A DNA stretch of 64,000 nucleotides from an uncultured Hungatella sp. (GTDB lineage Bacteria; Bacillota; Clostridia; Lachnospirales; Lachnospiraceae). Below the pieces are notes generated by a model. It made no database searches, was not told the DNA's origin, and was given only the letters and a program-made list of their open reading frames with translations. This document shows positions 18,085 through 27,730 of this stretch, piece by piece. Each line of letters opens with the position of its first letter. Positions within the stretch are counted from its first letter, which is position 1. The DNA lies in NCBI GenBank assembly GCA_947089145.1, contig CAMUJH010000001.1, positions 1 through 64,000 of the forward strand. The letters run 5' to 3'. Both the position numbers and the translations under genes were made by a program.

Positions 18085-20211
18085 TTATTCTGCCTTAGCT
18101 TCCTTCTTCCTCATAGTCAGCACGTACCACAAAGCCCCTGTAACGCAGATAGAAGAGTATCCTCCGAAGATAATGCCGGCCATAAGCGGCAGGGCAAATT
18201 CACGGATAGAAGAAACTCCCAAAATAAACAGCACAAGAACCATAATGAATGTGGTTACCGACGTATTAATGCTTCTGGTAAATGTCTCAGAAATGCTGCG
18301 GTTTACCAATGCCGCCAGATCCTCCTTGTGGGTCTTGGTCTGCAGATTTTCCCGGATGCGGTCAAAAATTACGATAGTCGCATTAATGGAATATCCTACA
18401 ATGGTCAGCATGCAGGCAATAAATGTAGATCCCACGGACCATTTTGCCACTGCATAGCAGGTGAGAACCACCAGCACATCATGAACCAGGGCTAAAACCG
18501 CGCTGGCTGCAAACCGGATGTCCTTAAACCGGAACCAGATATAGATCAGCATGCAGATGGTGGAAATCACTACTGCCACTAAGGCATCCTGCTTCATCTC
18601 ATTGCTGACCGCACCGGAAATGCTTTCCGCTGTAATCTTGTCCGCATCCACCCCGAACTGCTCTACCATGGCATCATTCAAAGCCTGTCTCTGGCTCACA
18701 TCCAAGGTCTTGGTTTTAATAATAACCTCTGTGGTCCCCGCCACTTTCTGCGTCTGGACATCCGAGTCCCCTGTGATGGCCTCAACTACCGGAACCACCT
18801 TGGCAGAAATGTCTTCCAGGCTCATATCCTCATTAAAGGTCACGTTGGTGGAAGTTCCACCTTTAAAGTCCATGCCGTAGTTAAGCGCTCCCTTGCCGGA
18901 AAACGCCCCGATCCCCATAAATACCCATCCGATAACAATCGCTGCCAGGGAAAGTGAAAAGAACATCTTCCGTTTTCCCACAAAGTCCGTAACCTTGACA
19001 TTTTTCCTGACGCCATAAAATTTCGCATTCTGGAAGCCTGCCGCATACAGGGCATATAAAGCGCCTTTGGTCACAAACAGGGCTGTAAACATAGACAGGA
19101 TAATGCCGATCGCCAAAGTAGACGCAAACCCCTTCACCGTGCCGGAACCTCTCCAGAACAGCACCACTGCAGCGATGAGAGTTGTCACATTGCCGTCAAT
19201 AATAGCCGACAAGGCTTTGGAAAATCCGGTCTTGACAGCCGACTTTACGGTCTTGCCTACACCGATCTCCTCCTTAATCCGGGTAAAAATAATGACATTG
19301 GCATCCACTGCCATGCCGATGGATAAAATGATTCCTGCAATGCCAGGCAAGGTCAGCGTAACCTCAAATGCAGACAAAAGGATAAGCTCCAGCCCTATAT
19401 ACAGGCACAGGGCTAAAGCAGAGGCAACGCCTGGAATACGGTACACGGCAATCATGAACAGGACCACAATCAAAAATCCGATTGCAGCCGCCTGAAGGCT
19501 GGTAGCAATGGCTTCCTGCCCCAGTTTGGCTCCCACTACATTGGAACGCAGTTCCTCCAGCTCCAGGGACAGAGATCCGATACGGATGGTAGCTGCCAGA
19601 TTCTCCGCTTCCTCGTAGTCCCGCATGCCTTCAATATAACACTCCCCGCCGGTAATGGCGCTGTTTACTCTGGGAGCGGATTTAATGGCATTATCGTAAA
19701 TAATATAAATAAGCTTGCCGATATTGGCCTGGGTAGCCTCTGCAAACTTCTGGCTTCCCTCGTCAGTAAGCGTCAGGCTGACAACATTCTCCCTTATCCC
19801 GTTCTTATCCATGATGCCTGCTTTTGCGCTTTTCACCTGATCCCCTGTAAGGATCGTATTCCCCTCCTCATCCATAAACACCAGAGAACCGGGCTTTCCA
19901 AGTTCTGTCAAAATGCTGTTGGCATCCGATTCGCCGGGAATATCAATGTTAATGCGGTTTCCGCCCTCCTGATACACCTCGGCCTCCGTGCTGTACCCCT
20001 GCACCCTCTGCTGCAGCTTGTACACAGTGTCTGACATCTCCTCTGCCGAAGGATCTGCCTTCGTAGCCTGATAGGTGATGCTGACACCGCCTGCCAGATC
20101 CAGCCCCAGCTTGATATCGTCCATAGTATCATAGCCGAAATATCCGAACAGACCGATGCACAGCAGAATGGCAAGCAGGCCCAGAAGACCCTTTCCTTTA
20201 CTGCTTTTCAT
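18085..20211 (-). CDS. secDF: Fused protein translocase subunits SecD-SecF
   Basis: A 708-residue fusion of SecD and SecF. The SecD half begins with a membrane segment and DIKLGLDLAGGVSITY, has a short P1 domain, then RND-type membrane helices containing GMAVDANVIIFTRIKEE. The SecF half begins near residue 415 with YGMDFKGGTSTNVTF and has a second RND helix set with GYSINATIVIFDRIREN. It uses the proton gradient to pull exported proteins through SecYEG. The P1 domain is shorter than in E. coli, as is usual in clostridia. It sits between the SCIFF maturase gene and tgt. Confidence 0.96.
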   Translation of the reverse strand: MKSSKGKGLLGLLAILLCIGLFGYFGYDTMDDIKLGLDLAGGVSITYQATKADPSAEEMSDTVYKLQQRVQGYSTEAEVYQEGGNRINIDIPGESDANSILTELGKPGSLVFMDEEGNTILTGDQVKSAKAGIMDKNGIRENVVSLTLTDEGSQKFAEATQANIGKLIYIIYDNAIKSAPRVNSAITGGECYIEGMRDYEEAENLAATIRIGSLSLELEELRSNVVGAKLGQEAIATSLQAAAIGFLIVVLFMIAVYRIPGVASALALCLYIGLELILLSAFEVTLTLPGIAGIILSIGMAVDANVIIFTRIKEEIGVGKTVKSAVKTGFSKALSAIIDGNVTTLIAAVVLFWRGSGTVKGFASTLAIGIILSMFTALFVTKGALYALYAAGFQNAKFYGVRKNVKVTDFVGKRKMFFSLSLAAIVIGWVFMGIGAFSGKGALNYGMDFKGGTSTNVTFNEDMSLEDISAKVVPVVEAITGDSDVQTQKVAGTTEVIIKTKTLDVSQRQALNDAMVEQFGVDADKITAESISGAVSNEMKQDALVAVVISTICMLIYIWFRFKDIRFAASAVLALVHDVLVVLTCYAVAKWSVGSTFIACMLTIVGYSINATIVIFDRIRENLQTKTHKEDLAALVNRSISETFTRSINTSVTTFIMVLVLFILGVSSIREFALPLMAGIIFGGYSSICVTGALWYVLTMRKKEAKAE

Positions 20212-20233
20212 AACATTTATCTCCTTTGTTTTA

Positions 20234-21628
20234 TTATTGGCGGGCCAGCGCTGCTTTTATCATAATGGAGCACTCAACCCTCTTCTTCTCCATCTCGCAG
20301 CCGATCTCATAGGCATCCGTAATGGAGCCGTGAAAGTTGTATGAGTTGGCTGCACATCCGCCGCTGCAGTAAAACCTGGCAAAACATTCTTTGCATTTCT
20401 CTTTGGCATAGACATTGCACAGCTTAAACTCGTCCCGGATTTTCGTGTTGGTAATGCCCTCATCCACATTGCCAAGAAGGAATCCCTCCTGTCCCACAAA
20501 CTGATGGCAGGGATAAAGATCGCCCCATGGCGTCACTGCCAGATACTCGGTGCCTGAGCCGCAGCCGGACAGGCGCTTTGCCACGCACGGTCCCTGATTC
20601 AGATCAATCATAAAATGGAAAAAGTTAAATCCGTTTCCCTCATTGTGGCGCTTCACATACTCCACAGCCAGTTTGTCATATTCTTCAAGAATCTGGGGAA
20701 GATCTTCCTCCCTAATGGCATAGGGCTCTTGGGGAGACGCCACAACCGGCTCTATGGACATTTGCTTAAATCCCAGATCCGCAAAATGCAGCACGTCCTT
20801 GGAAAAGTCCAGATTATTCCTGGTAAAGGTCCCCCTTACATAGTAATTGGTCTGATTCCTGCTGTCCGCAAACTTTTGGAATTTAGGCACAATCAAATCA
20901 TAACTGCCCGCTCCCTTTCGGAAGGGGCGCATGTTATCATTAACTTCCTTTCTTCCGTCCAGGCTCAGAACCACATTGCCCATTTCCCTGTTGCAGAATT
21001 CCATGATCTCGTCATTGAGCAGGACGCCGTTGGTAGTCAGGGTGAAGCGGAAATGCTTGTCGTGAAGTTTTTCCTGGGATCGGCCGTACTCTACCAGCTG
21101 TTTCACCACTTCCCAGTTCATAAGAGGTTCCCCGCCGAAAAAGTCCACTTCCAGGTTCCTTCTGTTCCCGGAATTGGCTATAAGAAAATCGAGAGCCTTC
21201 CTCCCCACCTCAAAACTCATGAGCGCCCGGCGGCCATGGTACTCACCTTCTTCTGCAAAGCAGTATCTGCAGGCCAGGTTGCAGTCATGGGCAATGTGCA
21301 GGCACAGCGCTTTTACCACTGTCTTTCTGCTCTTAAAGTCCGCCACATAGTCTTTATAGATGTCCTTTGTAAACAGTTCTTCTCTGTCAATCAATTCCTG
21401 TATATCTGACAGTGCGTCTTCAATATCCCCGGATTCATAGACGCCGGAAAGTCTGTCTCTGACCTCCTGTTTCAATGGCTCCGGAATGGGTCTGGGCTTC
21501 TCCATATCCGGCAGTTTCTCTGACAGGCATTCCACGGCGTCATACACGGTGTCATCCGCCACATGGACTGCGCCGCTGTTAATGTCCATAATAATATCAT
21601 ACCCATTATTTTTATACTGATGAATCAC
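20234..21628 (-). CDS. SCIFF peptide radical SAM maturase (thioether-forming)
   Basis: A 464-residue radical SAM/SPASM enzyme. Its 4Fe-4S motif CNLACRYC near residue 115 is the CxxxCxxC form. A C-terminal SPASM domain has cysteines in CGSGTEYLAVTPWGDLYPC and CKECFARFYCSGGC for two auxiliary clusters. The N-terminal 90 residues match a RiPP precursor-recognition region. This is the maturase that links cysteine thiols to peptide backbone carbons in the neighbouring SCIFF precursor. It lies 200 bases downstream of the precursor gene and just upstream of secDF, the conserved clostridial arrangement. Confidence 0.95.
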   Translation of the reverse strand: MIHQYKNNGYDIIMDINSGAVHVADDTVYDAVECLSEKLPDMEKPRPIPEPLKQEVRDRLSGVYESGDIEDALSDIQELIDREELFTKDIYKDYVADFKSRKTVVKALCLHIAHDCNLACRYCFAEEGEYHGRRALMSFEVGRKALDFLIANSGNRRNLEVDFFGGEPLMNWEVVKQLVEYGRSQEKLHDKHFRFTLTTNGVLLNDEIMEFCNREMGNVVLSLDGRKEVNDNMRPFRKGAGSYDLIVPKFQKFADSRNQTNYYVRGTFTRNNLDFSKDVLHFADLGFKQMSIEPVVASPQEPYAIREEDLPQILEEYDKLAVEYVKRHNEGNGFNFFHFMIDLNQGPCVAKRLSGCGSGTEYLAVTPWGDLYPCHQFVGQEGFLLGNVDEGITNTKIRDEFKLCNVYAKEKCKECFARFYCSGGCAANSYNFHGSITDAYEIGCEMEKKRVECSIMIKAALARQ

Positions 21629-21682
21629 TGTTATTCTCCTTCTAAAAACCTTCCGTCTGCAAAATTAAACCTGCAAAGAAAG

Positions 21683-21757
21683 TACCCCTACAATCCCTCG
21701 GACCGTAGGGGTATACCTAAAGGGCATATCTTAATCCCCACTCCTTGGGAGCGGGGG
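21683..21757 (-). promoter_or_regulatory. Two hairpins between the SCIFF precursor and its maturase
   Basis: On the minus strand a stem CCCC-CTCC/GGAG-GGGG (21736-21757) is followed by a nine-base stem TACCCCTAC/GTAGGGGTA (21683-21713) and then CTTTCTTTG. They could attenuate readthrough so that far more precursor than enzyme is made, or protect the short transcript end. The U-tract is weak. Confidence 0.5.
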
Positions 21758-21827
21758 CATCTGGTACTGCCCTGCCGTGTGCTCTGCTCTAACCGTCTGC
21801 ACTTTAACGCCAATCAGGCGCCCCGTC

Positions 21828-21974
21828 TTACCGGCGGCTATTCTCGCAGCTCTGATTTCCCACTGTACAGGAAGTCTTACATGCGGACTGGCAGGAAGTC
21901 TGGCATTCTCCGCATCCGCCGTTTTTCATAGAGTTCTTTAACGTATTATTGCTCAAAGTCTTAACCTTCTTCAT
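21828..21974 (-). CDS. scfA: SCIFF precursor peptide (six cysteines in forty-five)
   Basis: A 48-residue precursor of the ribosomally made SCIFF (ranthipeptide) family. It begins MKKVKTLSNNTLKNS, the conserved leader, followed by a core with six cysteines at residues 21, 24, 28, 32, 36 and 43 (GGCGECQTSCQSACKTSC and onward). GGAGGAT precedes the ATG at 21974. The radical SAM maturase next to it is expected to install thioether bridges. The family is near-universal in clostridia; the mature product is linked to cell signalling but its exact role is unsettled. The last residues, ENSRR, extend slightly past the usual end. Confidence 0.96.
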   Translation of the reverse strand: MKKVKTLSNNTLKNSMKNGGCGECQTSCQSACKTSCTVGNQSCENSRR

Positions 21975-22068
21975 GGTTTGCTATCCTCCATTTCTTAAAT
22001 ACGTCTCCTGGATTCTTTCCCGACGCTTCTATAAACTATAGCACAACTCCTGCGATCCTGCAAGAACT

Positions 22069-23451
22069 TCAATCATTCTCGCCGCAAATATCGTCATCAT
22101 AGAAACAGCAGCCGCGCCGTCCGTTGGCTTTTACCTGATAAAGCGCTTCATCCGCCATGCCATATAGTTCGTCCGGAAACCCGTGATATGAAAAGGCCGC
22201 CCCAATGCTCAGGGAAACTGCCGGCAGTTCGCCGCTGTCTAAAGCCAGCTTTTCATTCATGGAATCCGCCTTTGCCCGAATGACATCCTTCATCTCCCTT
22301 GTGCACTCCGTCATAATCACCGCAAATTCATCTCCGCCGATTCTTGCCACGCAGTCCTGGGTGCGGAATGCGCGCCGGATCACATTGGCCACTTTTTTAA
22401 GAACCTCATCCCCCGCCTCGTGGCCATAGGTGTCATTGACATCTTTAAACTTATCCACATCAATAATAATCAGGGCTATGGGCTCGAATGCGTCCTTTAG
22501 CACTGTCCTCATATGTTCAAAGGCTCCCCTGTTCAGCACTCCCGTCAGCGGGTCCCGCTCTGCGCGGTGGCGCAGCATTCTCTCATTTTCCTCATTTGCT
22601 TCATAAATGTCATTGTAAGTCGCAGCCAGGTATCTAAACTCATAGGCGCCTGCAGCCTGCAGCTTTTTCTCTTCTTTTATGCATTTGACAAATGACATCA
22701 GCGGCCTTATTATAAACGCAATAATAAGCACAAAGGTAACGGTGTTCATCACAAACAATATGCTAAAGCACAGCCGCTGCCTCAGTATAATGGATTTTAA
22801 TGCAGCAGCGCTGTCTGTCTGCCTGTCCCTTGTCCATGTTACAATCGCCGTAAGGAAATTGTCCGTATTTTTTTCTATCAGCTCTTTCGTCTCCCGGTAA
22901 GCAGTATCAAACACCATGTCCTGGGCTTTTTTGACTCTTTCCTCAAAGCTCATGTTTTCGTCTTCTTCTGAAAACACCACTTCCTGGATCTCCTGAGGCA
23001 GATCTTCTGTGTATTTCTCCTGGGACCGGGCAATAAGGCCCATGGCATAAATTTCCCTTTTCGTAAGCCGGTTAGAGTCATCAAACGCCCGCTGAAGAAA
23101 TTCATAGGCCTCTTCGCTGTTCTCGTATCTCCGAAGTCCCTCCAGCGCCTTATCTCTGCGCCTGATAACGTTCTTTTCTGTAAAATACGCTTCCATATAC
23201 TGCGGTTCCATGGTGACCACATAAAGTCTCGCCTGTTCCGTCAGATAGTCCGATCCTTCCTTTATCAGCGCTCCGTCTTTTTCACTGCTGATATAATCTT
23301 CCGTGGCTTTTATCAATCTCTCATATCTGACAGAAACCTGAACTGTGGCATAGATCAAAATCATGTACAGTACAGCTGCCGACACGATCATAATATAGTT
23401 CAGCGTGCAGATCCGTATACCCTTAATCTGACCTGTCTCCTTCTTCCCCAT
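22069..23451 (-). CDS. Membrane-bound diguanylate cyclase (GGDEF)
   Basis: A 460-residue signalling enzyme. A membrane segment at about residues 15-36, an extracytoplasmic helical sensor (about 37-225, rich in charged residues, of the four-helix type), a second membrane segment at about 232-255, a HAMP-like linker, and a C-terminal GGDEF domain. The active-site loop is intact (CVARIGGDEFAVIM) and the fold motifs DPLTGVLNRGAFEH and DVDKFKDVNDTYGHEAGDEVL are present, so it should make cyclic-di-GMP. No RxxD inhibitory site is evident close upstream. It is divergent from the TIGR04086 gene. Confidence 0.93.
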   Translation of the reverse strand: MGKKETGQIKGIRICTLNYIMIVSAAVLYMILIYATVQVSVRYERLIKATEDYISSEKDGALIKEGSDYLTEQARLYVVTMEPQYMEAYFTEKNVIRRRDKALEGLRRYENSEEAYEFLQRAFDDSNRLTKREIYAMGLIARSQEKYTEDLPQEIQEVVFSEEDENMSFEERVKKAQDMVFDTAYRETKELIEKNTDNFLTAIVTWTRDRQTDSAAALKSIILRQRLCFSILFVMNTVTFVLIIAFIIRPLMSFVKCIKEEKKLQAAGAYEFRYLAATYNDIYEANEENERMLRHRAERDPLTGVLNRGAFEHMRTVLKDAFEPIALIIIDVDKFKDVNDTYGHEAGDEVLKKVANVIRRAFRTQDCVARIGGDEFAVIMTECTREMKDVIRAKADSMNEKLALDSGELPAVSLSIGAAFSYHGFPDELYGMADEALYQVKANGRRGCCFYDDDICGEND

Positions 23452-23537
23452 CTCTTATTTTCTCCCTTTGGAACTCTTGTACATATATAAGCCAGTCTGT
23501 GAATATAGTATACCAAGAAAAATTTAAGGAGTTTCCC

Positions 23538-23900
23538 ATGGAGGCATCTTCTACTCCCAGGGTGCTGCTTCGCTCTCTGTTATTTTCCTATTTGCTGTCA
23601 GGTATTCTGCTGGTTGTTACTTCCCTGGCCCTTTACAAATTCCGTTTAAAGGAAGCGCAGGTAAAAATGGCAGTTAATGCCATCTATCTTCTTTCCTGCG
23701 CCCTTGCCGGGTTTCTAATGGGCAAAGGGCTCAGAAAACAGAGGTTTTTCTGCGGTCTTGCGGCAGGGCTTTCTTACTTTCTCATCCTGCTAGCAGTATC
23801 CTTTGTAATCAATAAGGGGCTTAGCTCCAACACGCCCCAGCTTCTCACCACTCTGGCGTTCTGTGTAGGAAGCGGAATCATCGGAGGCGTATCCAGTTAG
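23538..23900 (+). CDS. TIGR04086 family membrane protein
   Basis: A 120-residue protein with four predicted membrane segments (LLFSYLLSGILLVVTSLALY, AVNAIYLLSCALAGFLMG, GLAAGLSYFLILLAVSFVI, LLTTLAFCVGSGIIGG). It matches the TIGR04086 family, a clostridial family of unknown function often found close to yajC-secDF-SCIFF genes, as here. The start at 23538 follows AAGGAG by six bases; an in-frame ATG 39 bases upstream lacks a ribosome site. Confidence 0.85.
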   Translation: MEASSTPRVLLRSLLFSYLLSGILLVVTSLALYKFRLKEAQVKMAVNAIYLLSCALAGFLMGKGLRKQRFFCGLAAGLSYFLILLAVSFVINKGLSSNTPQLLTTLAFCVGSGIIGGVSS

Positions 23901-23958
23901 CGCTGCCTTCGGGCATCCCTGGCGCCCTGCGGTTTTTGCTGCCGGATAATCCGGCGGG

Positions 23959-25248
23959 TTAAACCGCGGCGGCAGGTTCTTTCTCTTCTTCTCCCTCTTC
24001 AGCAGGCAGTATCATACGGATTTTATCTATCCGGTTCTTATCCACGCTTTCTACTATAAACCGGATTCCTTTATCGGAAACTTCTTCTCCCTCATCGGGA
24101 AGATGATCCAGCAGGCCAATAACCAGGCCCCCTACAGAATCGTAATCCTCAGATTCCAGCTCCAGTCCCAGACGGTCATTAATATCGCTCAGTTTCATAG
24201 CGCCTGCCACTGAGTACGTCCCTGGCTGGGTTTCAATCAGGCTCTCCTCCTCGTCCTCGTCGAATTCGTCCCGAAGCTCCCCTACGATCTCTTCCAGCAT
24301 ATCCTCCAGGGTGATCAAGCCAGCAGTTGCCCCGTACTCATCCAAAACAATGACAATGTTTTTGAAGGTGCCCCGCATCTCTACCATAAGTTCCGCCGTT
24401 TTTTTATACTCATAAGTAAACAAAGGCTTACGCATATGATCCCGAATATGAAATTTTTCATTCTTATCAATCAGCAGCAGATCTTTTACATTTATAACGC
24501 CGATAACATTATCCGTATTATTTTCATATACCGGAATTCGAGTGTATTTTTCTTTTCTGAAAATTTCAAGCAGTTCCTCATAGGTGGCTTCCACATCTAC
24601 AAATGTCATGTCAATCCGGGGGACCATAATGTCTTTGGCAAGAGAATCTCCAAAATCAAATACATTGTTGATCATCTTTTTCTCTTCCGTTTCAATAACT
24701 CCCTCCTCATGGCTTACCTCCACAATGGTGCGCAGCTCATCCTCTGTGATCATCTCCTGCCTTTTATTGGGATCAACTCTCAAAAGCATCAGCACTCCCA
24801 AAGAAAGCCTGTTGACCACTGCAATTACCGGAGTCAGAACCCACATGAGAGCATATATAATTCCCGCACTTCTCAATGCCATGGTTTCTGCGGATATGGT
24901 GGATAAGGTCTTGGGGGTAATCTCCCCAAATACCAGAATAAGCAGAGTTAAAACGCCGGTGGCGACTCCTACGGCTTTATTCCCCAAAACTTTTATGGTT
25001 AACGTCGTCAAAAGAGACGAGGCAGACAGATTGACAATGTTATTGCCGATAAGAATCGCACTCAGCATCTTTCCCTGCTGCTCAATTACCTTCGACAGGA
25101 CAATGGCCCTCTCCATCCCCGACTCCGCCAAAGTCCGGACCCTTATTTTGTTTACCGTAGTAAGCGCCGTCTCCGACGATGAAAAAAATGCGGATAACCC
25201 TAATAAAACAATTAAAATAAGCAACTGTATGACGTCACTCGAATCCAA
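23959..25248 (-). CDS. CNNM/HlyC-CorC family membrane protein with CBS domains
   Basis: A 429-residue protein with an N-terminal four-helix CNNM (DUF21) membrane domain (SAFFSSSETALTTVNKIRV is the family motif), two CBS domains (DIMVPRIDMTFVDVEATYEE, then GVINVKDLLL and VLDEYGATAGLITLEDMLEE) and a C-terminal CorC_HlyC domain ending near residue 415. Such proteins regulate or carry Mg2+/Co2+ across the cytoplasmic membrane and bind ATP-Mg in the CBS pair. The older name haemolysin does not imply toxicity. It converges on the TIGR04086 gene. Confidence 0.93.
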   Translation of the reverse strand: MDSSDVIQLLILIVLLGLSAFFSSSETALTTVNKIRVRTLAESGMERAIVLSKVIEQQGKMLSAILIGNNIVNLSASSLLTTLTIKVLGNKAVGVATGVLTLLILVFGEITPKTLSTISAETMALRSAGIIYALMWVLTPVIAVVNRLSLGVLMLLRVDPNKRQEMITEDELRTIVEVSHEEGVIETEEKKMINNVFDFGDSLAKDIMVPRIDMTFVDVEATYEELLEIFRKEKYTRIPVYENNTDNVIGVINVKDLLLIDKNEKFHIRDHMRKPLFTYEYKKTAELMVEMRGTFKNIVIVLDEYGATAGLITLEDMLEEIVGELRDEFDEDEEESLIETQPGTYSVAGAMKLSDINDRLGLELESEDYDSVGGLVIGLLDHLPDEGEEVSDKGIRFIVESVDKNRIDKIRMILPAEEGEEEKEPAAAV

Positions 25249-25370
25249 AAAAAATCACTCCTTGTATACATAATATTTTTAGGTGCTATTGTACATGATA
25301 TCCGGAAGTTTGTCAATTCTCCGGGGACAGATGTCTGTCAGCCGCAGCGCTTACGGTTACAGTTGGCTGG

Positions 25371-25838
25371 TCAGCGTTCTTTTACGGCCTGGACCATCTC
25401 CGCCGCAAAAAGAATGGCTGTTCCCAGAAAAATACAGATATCGCCTAAATTAAAAATAATCTTCTTCAGTTTTTTAAACCGGATGCTGAAATAGTCCACA
25501 ACATACCCCCGCTTCATGCGGTCGTAAATATTGCTTAATCCCCCTCCCAGAATCAGGCTTGTTCCGATCTTCTCGGCCATGTGTCCCTTTTGGGGAAAAA
25601 TCCAGAAAAATATGCCGGCTACGAAAGACAGCACCATAACAGGCAGATTCTTTACCAGGTCAGGCTTGTCTCTGAATGCTCCCATGGGAAAACCGTCATT
25701 ATGCTTTCTGTGGAGCATGATCATTCCTCCTGTTCCCTCCAATTCTCTGGGAAATTTGGCCGGATCGGCTTCCTCGACGGCAGATTTAATTGCCAGATCT
25801 GTCAGTAAAACGGTTATAATTAGCAGTAAGAACCCCAT
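25371..25838 (-). CDS. lspA: Signal peptidase II (prolipoprotein signal peptidase)
   Basis: A 155-residue, four-segment membrane aspartyl protease. The two catalytic aspartates lie in SNIYDRMKRGYVVDYFSI and IIFNLGDICIFLG; the usual FN(A/V)AD is FNLGD here. It cleaves lipoprotein signal peptides after lipidation, so it would process the flavoprotein lipoprotein at 11563-13587 among others. The sequence is somewhat divergent from classic LspA (the usual N-terminal DQ.TK is TDLAIKSAV), but spacing of motifs and membrane segments fits. It is divergent from the S8 protease gene. Confidence 0.85.
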   Translation of the reverse strand: MGFLLLIITVLLTDLAIKSAVEEADPAKFPRELEGTGGMIMLHRKHNDGFPMGAFRDKPDLVKNLPVMVLSFVAGIFFWIFPQKGHMAEKIGTSLILGGGLSNIYDRMKRGYVVDYFSIRFKKLKKIIFNLGDICIFLGTAILFAAEMVQAVKER

Positions 25839-25964
25839 AGTAAAACTCCTTTCCTTACTTTTTGATACATTTTTCTCATTGTACTATGATTATCTTTTTT
25901 CGTCCAGTAGGTTCTCATTTATTTTCTGCATATAATAAAGAAAACCTTTTTCAGGATTTCAATT

Positions 25965-27713
25965 ATGAGCGACTGTACCGCCAATGTAGCCAGCCAGGAC
26001 TATGCTGACTTTATCTACCGCCACAGTTCTGCTTCTTTGGATGAGCTGGCAGATACTTTGGGCACTTCCTGTATCAGCTATGTCAACGAGTCTTATGTGA
26101 TTTACCATATTCCACTCAAGGATGCGCTTCCTTTAAGCATTCCAAATCATTCCTATGAATCCATACCGGCGCTTTTTGGCCTTATGGACACTACCAGCAT
26201 GGAAGCCTCCGGGATTCTTTCCACATTCCGCCAGCCTGCTCTGGGTTCCAACGGCGAGGGGGTTATCGTGGGGCTTATTGACACTGGAATAGATTATCAG
26301 AATCCCCTGTTTCGCAATCTTGACGGCACCACCAGGATTCTGGGTATGTGGGATCAGACAGCAGAGGGCGAAGGGTTTGAGCTGACTGGCAACCGCCCGT
26401 TTCTGTTTCCTTTTCTGTATGGAAAGGAATACACGGACCGTGATATTGACGATGCCCTTAAAAGTGATGCCCCTTTCAGCATAGTTCCGTCCACTGACAC
26501 CAATGGCCATGGAACCTTTCTGGCAGGCATCGCAGCCGGAAGGTTTGAGGCTTCCATGAACTTTGTAGGCGCCGCCCCTGCGTGCAGCCTGGGAATCGTA
26601 AAGCTAAAGCCTGCCAAGGAGTATTTGCGGCGGTATTACATGATACCGGACGGCGTGGATGCCTACCAGAGCAATGATATTATGATGGGCATCACTTATT
26701 TGATGCTTCTGGCCCGCCGCCACAGAATGCCTCTGGTCATCTGTCTCGGTCTGGGCACGAACCACGGGGGCCACAACGGCGCCTCCCCTGTGGGAGAGGT
26801 ACTCAACAGCCTCCGCTCCTATCTTGCCGTTGCGGCCGTATGTCCCGCAGGCAATGAAGCCGGGCTTCGGCACCACTACCTTGGACAGGTAAACGGCCCT
26901 GTCGGAGGATATTCTGACTATGACGAGGTGGAACTGCGGGTAGGGGAGGATGATAACGGCTTTGCTGTTGAGCTGTGGGCCAATTCGCCGGAGATATATA
27001 CAGTAGGCTTTGTATCTCCCACTGGAGAAACCATCCAGAGGATTCCCCTGTCCTTAAACAATGAAACTGTAATAACGCTGTCTATAGAACCTACAACCAT
27101 CGTAGTGTCCTATGCCACTGCCCTTGGCTTCCAAAGCAGCTACCTGGCGTCCATCCGTTTTATTTCCCCTATTCCCGGCATCTGGCGCATCCGGGTTTAC
27201 CCTACGATTACATTTACCGGAATGTATCATATGTGGCTGCCGATTGAAGGATTTGTTTCTGCAGATACCTATTTTCTTCAGGCCAACCCCTATACCACCA
27301 TCGTAGCCCCTGGGAACGCAGATTTTCCCATTACAGTCAGCACTTACAACCATATGGACGGAAGCCTCTTTATCCATTCCAGCAGAGGCTACACCCGGGA
27401 TGGCGCAATAAAGCCGGATCTGACGGCTCCCGGCGTGGATGTATACGGGCCTGGGATCTCCCCTGTGGCCGGAGAGTATCCCATGATACGCATGACCGGC
27501 TCTTCGGTAGCGGCTGCCCATGTGACCGGAGCCGTGGCAAATATCTATTCAAAGCAATACCCTGCGGGAATTTACCCCAGCATCGGAAGTGATCTTGTAA
27601 AAGCGACGCTTATCCGGGGGGCAAACAGAAATCCAAACTACACGTACCCCAACCGGGAATGGGGATACGGCACTTTGGATCTCTATGATTCCTTTCTCTC
27701 TCTCCGGGAATAG
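25965..27713 (+). CDS. S8-family (subtilisin-like) serine protease
   Basis: A 582-residue protein with no signal peptide. The N-terminal 90 residues look like an inhibitor-type prodomain. The triad is complete: Asp in VIVGLIDTGIDYQNP, His in TDTNGHGTFLAGIAAG and Ser in MTGSSVAAAHVTG. The usual GTS before the nucleophile is GSS, a conservative change. An insertion of about 200 residues with beta character separates the His and Ser regions, as in the Csp germination proteases and related clostridial subtilases. It could act in spores or inside the cell; the substrate is unknown. It ends 17 bases from the convergent clpX stop. Confidence 0.9.
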   Translation: MSDCTANVASQDYADFIYRHSSASLDELADTLGTSCISYVNESYVIYHIPLKDALPLSIPNHSYESIPALFGLMDTTSMEASGILSTFRQPALGSNGEGVIVGLIDTGIDYQNPLFRNLDGTTRILGMWDQTAEGEGFELTGNRPFLFPFLYGKEYTDRDIDDALKSDAPFSIVPSTDTNGHGTFLAGIAAGRFEASMNFVGAAPACSLGIVKLKPAKEYLRRYYMIPDGVDAYQSNDIMMGITYLMLLARRHRMPLVICLGLGTNHGGHNGASPVGEVLNSLRSYLAVAAVCPAGNEAGLRHHYLGQVNGPVGGYSDYDEVELRVGEDDNGFAVELWANSPEIYTVGFVSPTGETIQRIPLSLNNETVITLSIEPTTIVVSYATALGFQSSYLASIRFISPIPGIWRIRVYPTITFTGMYHMWLPIEGFVSADTYFLQANPYTTIVAPGNADFPITVSTYNHMDGSLFIHSSRGYTRDGAIKPDLTAPGVDVYGPGISPVAGEYPMIRMTGSSVAAAHVTGAVANIYSKQYPAGIYPSIGSDLVKATLIRGANRNPNYTYPNREWGYGTLDLYDSFLSLRE

Positions 27714-27730
27714 CCGGCGCCGGACTTTGT

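Noticed and set aside
21683-21757. CRISPR-like repeat
   Set aside because: Only two unrelated hairpins are present, with no repeat-spacer periodicity; no array was seen in the window.
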